Source: Lachnospiraceae bacterium (GTDB taxonomy: Bacteria; Bacillota; Clostridia; Lachnospirales; Lachnospiraceae). Taken from it: 8,147 bases of DNA. The notes under the pieces were generated by a model. It was not told where the DNA came from, did no database searches, and worked only from the letters and a program-made list of their open reading frames with translations. A program made the translations under genes and the position numbers. The stretch is from contig VSNY01000174.1 of the NCBI GenBank assembly GCA_009774535.1, positions 1 through 8,147 on the forward strand, read 5' to 3'. Shown piece after piece: positions 1-5,581 of this stretch (positions within the stretch are counted from its first letter, which is position 1; each line of letters begins with the position of its first letter).

Positions 1-1473
1 GTTTTGACGCAGCAGCTGCGCACGGTATGCCGCGCACGTAAGCTGGTCTGCCGGAACGGCCTGATATCCGGCTGCAAGAATCTCTTTATGCAGCTTTTCT
101 CCGTCCGTTTTTTTCAAAAATTTCACTCCGCGGTAAAAATCATCTACCCCGCGGCAAAGCAGTTCCACATTTTTATAACGGTAATACAAAATTTCCCGCA
201 GCGCTTCTCCATACAGCCGCACCAAAAAGCTCTTTAAGCTGTAGTCCGGGAAATGTATCGCATTGTCATATAACAAGTTGCGTAAAATATAATATTTTAA
301 ATAGGAAGCATATTTGTTTTCAAACACTTCATGCCAGACGCAGATGCCATTTAACAACGCCAAATGTCTGATATTGCGCAGGCCGTATTCCAGATCGTCG
401 CCGCGGATAAAAATCGGCAGCGGCAGATTTTTTGCGGAGACAAGGCGCATTGGCATACAGCAGTACCACCATGCGTTGTATTCGGTATACTCTTCTTCTT
501 CGTTTTCCAGACATGCGGCCAGATGTTCCAATACCAGACCCGCTTTGTTGGATACCAGCCTGCCCGCGTTCCAGGACGCGCCGGATTCTACCTGCACCTT
601 TTGATCATCCATCCGCAGCATCGCCCCGCCAATGGACAGATCCCGGTATTCCGTTTTGCGGCAGCGCAGCATTGCATAGGTACGGTACAGCGATTCCGGC
701 ACAATAATAATATCATCATCCATCATCAGCACATGTGTCGCTGGATAACGGTCCCGGTCGTGCATAATTTCCATCAGCCCGCGCGTAAATCCCCCTGCGC
801 CGCCTACATTTTTATTCGGCACAATCTGCAGCCATTTGTCATTAAGCTGTTCCATCGGAAGCGTGCGGCCGTTATCGGAAATATAGATTTTCAGCCGCCC
901 ATGCAGCTCACTGTCCGGATTGCCCGTTACTGCGCTGCGCAGCACTGCCAGATTACGCATCACAAATGCCTCTCTTTGAAAGGTGCAGATATTCAGCGCC
1001 AGCCTTACTTCGTGCAGGTCTTCTTCTTTCACGTCTCCTTCATACCAGCCGCCGTAAAAATACGAATTATTGTCCAGCGCTTTTAATTCAAACGCCAGCA
1101 TCCCCCGATACTCATACAGCTTATAAGGAAAGGTAAACCGCTGCGGCTTGTCCGCGCAGATGCAGACCTGGTCAGCCACGCGTTTGGCAATCCTGCCGGA
1201 CGCGGATTCCAGGTTTGTCAGCGTTACTTCAAACTTCCCTTTTAAAGTAAGACAAAGGCTGATTTCTCCCACACTCGTATATTTTTTCCACTTCGCTGCC
1301 GACAGCCCGTTAAAATAAGTGTCAAATCTGCACAAACCGTGTTTTACAAACTGCAGCGCATGCTCCTCTTTCAAAAAAGATACTTCCCTTTCGCGCCCGT
1401 TTTCCCGCCGGAAAAACATCTGCTCTTCCGTACAGATCCCGACTTTGGGCAGCAGCAGATTTTGTAATTTCAT
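1..1473 (-). CDS. GlfT2-like galactofuranosyltransferase (GT2), second paralog, cut at left edge
   Basis: An uninterrupted frame of 491 codons runs from the ATG at 1473 off the left edge, so the C-terminus is missing; the full-length family is about 640 residues. The architecture matches the paralog at 5579-3672. A beta-sandwich-like N-terminal part (about 1-155) is followed by NICTFQRE near residue 162, YISDNG, NKNVGGAGGFTR, VLMMDDDI with D252-D254, NAWWYCC with W335-W336, FIRGDDLEY with D359-D360 and E362, and WHE with H381. The spacing from the catalytic Asp to the His is 21 residues in both paralogs. All active-site residues are kept, so this should be a working transferase and not a decaying duplicate. 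Outside the motifs the two proteins are clearly diverged, this one being richer in K, E, N and I. GlfT2 family membership is well supported; the donor (UDP-Galf) and the linkage made are inferred. Confidence 0.87.
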   Translation of the reverse strand, partial: MKLQNLLLPKVGICTEEQMFFRRENGREREVSFLKEEHALQFVKHGLCRFDTYFNGLSAAKWKKYTSVGEISLCLTLKGKFEVTLTNLESASGRIAKRVADQVCICADKPQRFTFPYKLYEYRGMLAFELKALDNNSYFYGGWYEGDVKEEDLHEVRLALNICTFQREAFVMRNLAVLRSAVTGNPDSELHGRLKIYISDNGRTLPMEQLNDKWLQIVPNKNVGGAGGFTRGLMEIMHDRDRYPATHVLMMDDDIIIVPESLYRTYAMLRCRKTEYRDLSIGGAMLRMDDQKVQVESGASWNAGRLVSNKAGLVLEHLAACLENEEEEYTEYNAWWYCCMPMRLVSAKNLPLPIFIRGDDLEYGLRNIRHLALLNGICVWHEVFENKYASYLKYYILRNLLYDNAIHFPDYSLKSFLVRLYGEALREILYYRYKNVELLCRGVDDFYRGVKFLKKTDGEKLHKEILAAGYQAVPADQLTCAAYRAQLLRQN

Positions 1474-1482
1474 AGTTTTTGT

Positions 1483-1488
1483 TCCTTT
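1483..1488 (-). promoter_or_regulatory. Shine-Dalgarno sequence of the second GlfT2-like gene
   Basis: AAAGGA on the minus strand, within the 43-nt gap after the membrane-protein gene, ends 9 nt before the ATG at 1473-1471. It supports that ATG as the start. No hairpin or T run is seen in this gap. Confidence 0.65.
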
Positions 1489-1516
1489 CTTCTGTATCGA
1501 TCCACGTTTCCGTCCC

Positions 1517-2041
1517 TTACCCTGTATATCTGCGCTTGATCCACTGCACGCATTCCCAAAATCCAAACAGCAGGAAAAAAGAGACGGTCAGGTATAATGT
1601 CTTTTGCACGGACAGTATTTTAGATTCTGTCAGCATAACCTCCCCCAAAACCAGATGCTGGTCTGCTGCCAGTTCCGGCGGAAAGCGGATACCTGTCCAG
1701 GAAGCGGGCAGGGCAAGCGTATTGACTCCCTTGGCAAATGATATGACGCATGCTTCTTCTCCCTGACTGGTAAGACCGCAGACAGGAGCGTCAAAAAAAT
1801 ATGCGTCAGCATCATCCGCCTGAAAGGCCAGCCATTCATATTTCCGGTCTTCCGGGAAAAATACTGTGCTGCCGTCCTGGCTGACGCTGACTGGCAGTAT
1901 TTGCTGATGCATGGTAAGCGCCCGCAGATACCGCGCGGGATTGGCTGTGCCGTTGACGCCGCAGGATGCTAAGATCCATGCGGCTGCGGCGTAGAGTATC
2001 CATTTGTATGCTGCTGTGATCCTTTTTTTCATCTTCCGCAC
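1517..2041 (-). CDS. Uncharacterised membrane-anchored extracytoplasmic protein with lipobox
   Basis: I do not recognise a family for this 174-residue protein. The N-terminus is MRKMKKR, then a hydrophobic run ending WILASCG; residues L24-A25-S26-C27 fit a lipobox, so Cys27 may be lipid-modified. The alternative is a plain transmembrane anchor. Residues 28-142 are soluble, rich in aromatic, Asp and Gln residues with many alternating hydrophobic positions, and look like a small beta-rich domain. Residues 147-168 form a second hydrophobic segment (LYLTVSFFLLFGFWECVQWI) followed by the basic tail KRRYTG, which predicts the middle domain outside and both ends at the membrane. A lipoprotein with an additional C-terminal membrane helix is unusual. 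It sits 20 nt after the exporter ATPase and 43 nt before a GlfT2-like gene, in the same operon, so a role in glycan export, attachment or modification at the outer face is an inference from position only. Confidence 0.75.
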   Translation of the reverse strand: MRKMKKRITAAYKWILYAAAAWILASCGVNGTANPARYLRALTMHQQILPVSVSQDGSTVFFPEDRKYEWLAFQADDADAYFFDAPVCGLTSQGEEACVISFAKGVNTLALPASWTGIRFPPELAADQHLVLGEVMLTESKILSVQKTLYLTVSFFLLFGFWECVQWIKRRYTG

Positions 2042-2048
2042 ACACGGT

Positions 2049-2055
2049 CTCCTTT
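2049..2055 (-). promoter_or_regulatory. Shine-Dalgarno sequence that selects a GTG start
   Basis: AAAGGAG on the minus strand lies in the 20-nt gap after the ATPase stop codon and ends 7 nt before the GTG at 2041-2039. The next in-frame ATG (2032-2030) would be 16 nt away, too far for efficient use. This favours GTG as the start of the 174-residue membrane protein. Confidence 0.7.
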
Positions 2056-2061
2056 CTGTCT

Positions 2062-2802
2062 TTACGGTCTTGCCTTTTGCTTTAGAATATCCGCCTGATA
2101 CGTTTGCAGCCCTTTCTCCACATCCCCGTCAAATGCAATATGCCCATCTTTTAAATACAACACGCGGCTGCAAAACTGCCGGATCAGTCCGTCTGAATGG
2201 GAAGAAAAAATAACCGATTTTCCGGCTTGGAACAGTTCTTCCACTTTACGGCGTGATTTTGCCTGAAAACTTTTGTCCCCGACGGCCAGTACTTCATCCA
2301 CAATCAGGATCTCCGGCTCGGAATAGACCGCCAGCGCAAATCCGAGGCGCGCGGACATGCCGGAAGAATACATGCGCAGCGGACGGTCGAAATATCCTCC
2401 CAGTTCTACAAAATCCGCGATATCATCTATGATGCCGTCAATCCGGGTACGCGACATGCCCATAATCGTTCCTTTGTAATAAATATTTTTTCTGCCTGTA
2501 TAATCCGGATGAAACCCAGCCGACAGGTTGATCAGGGAACCAACCCGGCCGTTGACGGCAATATCTCCGGCTGTCTGGTAGGTAATTCCCGCGATCAGTT
2601 TCATCAGCGTGGACTTTCCTGCGCCGTTTACGCCGATCAGCCCGACAATCTCGCCTTTGGCTACAGTAAAGGAAATCTGCTTTAGCACCTGGCGTTCCTC
2701 TTCGTAGCCGCGCTTGGTAAAGATCCAGGGCAGGATCTGGGAATTTTTACGGAACAAATAAAAGTTTTTCGTCAGATTTCTGACCTCAATCGCGTATTCC
2801 AT
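2062..2802 (-). CDS. wzt: ABC transporter ATPase for polysaccharide export (Wzt/TagH type, short form)
   Basis: A 246-residue nucleotide-binding subunit that would power the permease encoded just upstream. Visible motifs: Walker A GVNGAGKST (57-65), the family-typical LINLSAGFHPDYTGRKNIY (about 90-108), signature YSSGMSARL (145-153), Walker B ILIVDE (165-170) followed by AVGD, and H-loop H202 in FSSH. The protein stops soon after the nucleotide-binding domain, so it lacks the C-terminal carbohydrate-binding domain by which O9a-type Wzt recognises capped chains. Exporters without that tail, such as that of Klebsiella O2a galactan, do not need a terminal modification. The start is the ATG at 2802 (MEYAIEVRNL, the usual family N-terminus); GGGAGG at 2816-2821 is 13 nt away, a long spacing. 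An in-frame TTG at 2850 would add 16 residues but has a poorer context. The 72-nt gap from the permease shows no terminator. Confidence 0.92.
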   Translation of the reverse strand: MEYAIEVRNLTKNFYLFRKNSQILPWIFTKRGYEEERQVLKQISFTVAKGEIVGLIGVNGAGKSTLMKLIAGITYQTAGDIAVNGRVGSLINLSAGFHPDYTGRKNIYYKGTIMGMSRTRIDGIIDDIADFVELGGYFDRPLRMYSSGMSARLGFALAVYSEPEILIVDEVLAVGDKSFQAKSRRKVEELFQAGKSVIFSSHSDGLIRQFCSRVLYLKDGHIAFDGDVEKGLQTYQADILKQKARP

Positions 2803-2874
2803 CGTTATTCTTATGCCTCCCGCATATCCGCTTTTTCCTGCAGCCAGCAATTTTCACCAGCTTCCAGGCATATA

Positions 2875-3675
2875 TTATATAAAATCCGCATAATACCGCT
2901 TCAGCTTATCCTGTACATAACATCCGACCCCGGCCAAAACCAGCACGCATCCCCAGAAATACGCCGTATAAGCCAAATCCTGCGTCGGGCCGAGCACAAA
3001 CGCGTCACGGAAGCCTTTTATGATATACACCATCGGATTGACCCGCAGCAGGATATTTGCCCAAAGCGTATGAACATGGGAAAAATCCCACAGAATCGGC
3101 ATCGTGTAGATCAGCACCCGTAAAAAGGCGTCGTACAGCTGCCTGAAATCGTCCGATATCGCGATAAACGCGGTAATGGTCAGATTCCATGCCACGCACA
3201 GCGCAAGCGAACACAACACATAATAGACAAACAGCAGCATATGAAAGTACCGTATATATCCATACGCAAGTACGACCGCAAACAGCATGGCAAATGAAAT
3301 GATCCGCTTTAGAAAAATACCTGCCACTTCAATCGTAGGCAGCACCGGCACCGGAAAGCGGATGCTCTGCACAATCCCGCTGTTGCTGCGGATTGCCATA
3401 CTGCCCTGTGTCAGCACATCGTTTATAAAAAACCACGGGATCATACCTGTCAGCATATATACCGTGCTGTTCATCCCCATCATCCGGCCGTTCCCTGCAA
3501 TCAGCATCCGAAAAATCACAAAGACAAAGATATACACAATGTCATGAAAATAAGTCCAGAAAATGCCCAGGCTGGAACGCACGGTCTGTTTTTCTGTATT
3601 CAGAAAGGCCATTTTAATAATCAGCCGCGACTGTTCTTTATGTTCCCGTATGATATCGTACATACTTTTGATCAT
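2875..3675 (-). CDS. wzm: ABC-2 polysaccharide export permease (Wzm/TagG type)
   Basis: A 266-residue integral membrane protein that would form the channel through which a lipid-linked glycan crosses the cytoplasmic membrane, as a dimer with the ATPase encoded next. A polar N-terminal segment (MIKSMYDIIREHKEQSRLI) is followed by about six hydrophobic segments near residues 39-60, 70-90, 115-140, 145-172, 185-200 and 237-256. The stretch SSLGIFWTYFHDIVY and the motif NPMVYIIKGFRDAF before the last helix are typical of the ABC-2 O-antigen/teichoic-acid exporter family. The ATG at 3675 is chosen because AGGAG lies 10 nt upstream and because it overlaps the TGA of the GlfT2-like gene as ATGA, which suggests translational coupling. 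An open frame extends upstream to 3726 but lies inside the previous gene. The symbol refers to the family; TagG-type teichoic acid export is the alternative role. Confidence 0.88.
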   Translation of the reverse strand: MIKSMYDIIREHKEQSRLIIKMAFLNTEKQTVRSSLGIFWTYFHDIVYIFVFVIFRMLIAGNGRMMGMNSTVYMLTGMIPWFFINDVLTQGSMAIRSNSGIVQSIRFPVPVLPTIEVAGIFLKRIISFAMLFAVVLAYGYIRYFHMLLFVYYVLCSLALCVAWNLTITAFIAISDDFRQLYDAFLRVLIYTMPILWDFSHVHTLWANILLRVNPMVYIIKGFRDAFVLGPTQDLAYTAYFWGCVLVLAGVGCYVQDKLKRYYADFI

Positions 3676-5579
3676 GGCGCTGTTTCTCCTGACTGTTCTT
3701 GATCGATGCCCAGATAGTTTTCCCAAAACTCCCAGGTCTGCAGATCCTGCACCCCGAAACGGTATGCTTTCGCTGCCCTGTCAAATCCGGTGATCAGCCG
3801 TGCGGCTGTGCATGCGGTCTGACAAAATAACTGCAAAAATTGCCGCCTGTCGCATACGCGCACTTCATAACGCTGTTGTTTTTCATTGATACATACCAGC
3901 CTGCGGCTGTGCCACGCTGCGGCAAAGCTTATATGGCCGTCCGGCACAAACCGTGTCCTTTTGCCCGGAAAAAAGCAGCCGTTGCATAACAGCGTCTTTA
4001 ACGCACGCTCCAGGTATCCGGGACAGTAAGACGCGGCCGCATGCACTTCCTCCCATGGGATTTCCCGTACCATTTCCATCCGCAGCCGACTGAGCTTACG
4101 TAACGGACGCTGCATGGCTGACAGATGCTGGTGCAGCTTTGCGGCGTCTGTTTGTATAAAAAAAGACGGCCCTTTGAGAAAGTCTGTGACGCCAGCCAGC
4201 CCCGCCCGGCAGGACTGGTACTGATACAAAAATACATCATGAAAAAACTGCTTCCACAGAAGCGCGGCCATCCGCACCCCTGCTCCTCGTGTCCCGTAAA
4301 GCGCCTGGCAGACCAGGAGGTTGCGCAGGTTGTAATAGACACGAGATGCGCACGCCTTCCCTTCCAGCGGTTCGTGCCAGACACAGATCCCGTTCATGCG
4401 GATCACCGGCTTCTTACAGCGCAGCCCCCATTCCACATCATCGCCGTGAATAAAAAGCGGCAACGGAAAGTGGAACTGATGGATCAGACGCACCGGAAAG
4501 CAGCAGTACCACCACGCACCATAATCCGCGTATCCTGCCGCAGCATTTTTCAGACAGTCCCGCGCGGTACGCAGATCCAGTCCCTGCTGCAGCGGCTGGT
4601 TTCCGTATTTCCCAAATATGCCGCCGCACTCTTCCTGCAGATAGAGACGGTCTGCCCGCAGCATCGCCCCTGCGACAAAGGCATCCTTGTATTGCGGCTT
4701 GAGCAGACGCAGCAGTGCATACGTCTTTTCGATGCTGCTCCATTCCAGCTGCACATCGTCGTCCATCAGCAGCAAATGCGTAAAAGCCGCGTCTTTCTGC
4801 TGCTGGCAAATCCGCCAGACTTCCATCATACAGCGCGTAAATCCGGCTGCGCCTCCCAGGTTCGGATTTTCAAATAAGTGTATGGATGGAAATTGCCGCT
4901 GCATCTGTTTGAGCGTATGACCGTTATCCGCTACAAAAATCTCCATATGTCCGAAAAGCATATTGTCCGGCTGCGCGAGCTGGTCTGTCAGAAGCTGCAG
5001 GTTCTTTTTTAAGAAATCTTCCCGCTGATACGTACAGATGCCTGCCGCCAGCTTTACCGGACGAACCATTTTGGACGGAAGCTTTGTCACATACGCCGCT
5101 GCCTCCATACTGCTGCCCGCATCCAGCGCCTGCAGCTGAAAATACAGAATTCCCCCGGACGCCTTCTGCGCTGGAAATATATATTCTCTGGTTCCATCCG
5201 CGCCGGATAGTTCCTTTTGCAGCAAAACCTGACGCCGGACATGCACCCCCTGCAGATCCATCCGCATCAGACGCAGCCGAAAGCGTCCTAAGACAGTCAA
5301 GCGCAGGCAGACCTGGCCAAGCCTGGCATACTTCCTCCAGGTATTCGCCGCAAATCCGTTGATATACGTCCCAAACGATGCCCGCGCTCCTTTTTGAAAT
5401 ACCATAGCCCTGTCTTTGACGCAGACCCCGCCTTGTTTATGGTAGTACAGCGCTTCACAGGTTTCTTTTCCCACGCTCCGCGCATCTTTACAGGCTTCCC
5501 CGAATTTTAGATCTGTCTGCCCTTGTCTGCTGTGATCCGGCGGAAGCGCCACACTGTACAGTGTAATTTCTGTTTCCAT
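3672..5579 (-). CDS. GlfT2-like galactofuranosyltransferase (GT2), first paralog
   Basis: A 635-residue protein resembling mycobacterial GlfT2, the polymerising UDP-galactofuranose transferase of cell-wall galactan (637 residues as I recall). Domains: an N-terminal beta-sandwich-like region (about 1-170); a GT-A core opening with GICTYQRED near residue 180, followed by FVADNG and NPNLGGAAGFTR; LLLMDDDV with the metal-binding D273-D275; WWYCC at 356-360; FIHGDDVEW with the presumed catalytic pair D380-D381 and E383; WHE with metal-ligand H402; then YYNLRNLL and a C-terminal helical domain closing with WEFWENYLGI. Every GlfT2 active-site motif is present, so the enzyme should be active on a furanose donor, most likely UDP-Galf, though other donors are possible. 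A TTG 18 nt upstream (5597-5595) is in frame, but the ATG at 5579 is preferred: GGAG lies 12 nt before it and it falls 2 nt after the previous stop. The end overlaps the permease start by 4 nt (ATGA). No mutase that makes UDP-Galf is in the window. Confidence 0.88.
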   Translation of the reverse strand: METEITLYSVALPPDHSRQGQTDLKFGEACKDARSVGKETCEALYYHKQGGVCVKDRAMVFQKGARASFGTYINGFAANTWRKYARLGQVCLRLTVLGRFRLRLMRMDLQGVHVRRQVLLQKELSGADGTREYIFPAQKASGGILYFQLQALDAGSSMEAAAYVTKLPSKMVRPVKLAAGICTYQREDFLKKNLQLLTDQLAQPDNMLFGHMEIFVADNGHTLKQMQRQFPSIHLFENPNLGGAAGFTRCMMEVWRICQQQKDAAFTHLLLMDDDVQLEWSSIEKTYALLRLLKPQYKDAFVAGAMLRADRLYLQEECGGIFGKYGNQPLQQGLDLRTARDCLKNAAAGYADYGAWWYCCFPVRLIHQFHFPLPLFIHGDDVEWGLRCKKPVIRMNGICVWHEPLEGKACASRVYYNLRNLLVCQALYGTRGAGVRMAALLWKQFFHDVFLYQYQSCRAGLAGVTDFLKGPSFFIQTDAAKLHQHLSAMQRPLRKLSRLRMEMVREIPWEEVHAAASYCPGYLERALKTLLCNGCFFPGKRTRFVPDGHISFAAAWHSRRLVCINEKQQRYEVRVCDRRQFLQLFCQTACTAARLITGFDRAAKAYRFGVQDLQTWEFWENYLGIDQEQSGETAP

Positions 5580-5581
5580 AC

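Noticed and set aside
364..1086. A 240-codon plus-strand open frame
   Set aside because: Antisense to the second GlfT2-like gene, which keeps every active-site motif in one uninterrupted frame; the plus-strand product shows no recognisable motif.
1474..1516. Intrinsic terminators in the gaps between genes
   Set aside because: Gaps at 1474-1516, 2042-2061, 2803-2874 and 7916-8001 were read on the minus strand; none shows a GC-rich hairpin followed by a T run.
2024..2030. Run of seven A on the coding strand near the start of the 174-residue protein, as a slippage site for phase variation
   Set aside because: Lysine-rich starts with A runs are common, the frame is intact, and seven A alone is too short to argue for programmed switching.
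2803..2850. TTG at 2850 as start of the export ATPase
   Set aside because: The extra 16 residues have no match to the family's usual N-terminus, and the upstream context is weak; the ATG at 2802 gives the standard beginning.
4125..4877. A 250-codon plus-strand open frame
   Set aside because: Antisense to the GT-A core of the first GlfT2-like gene; no ribosome binding site or protein-like composition.
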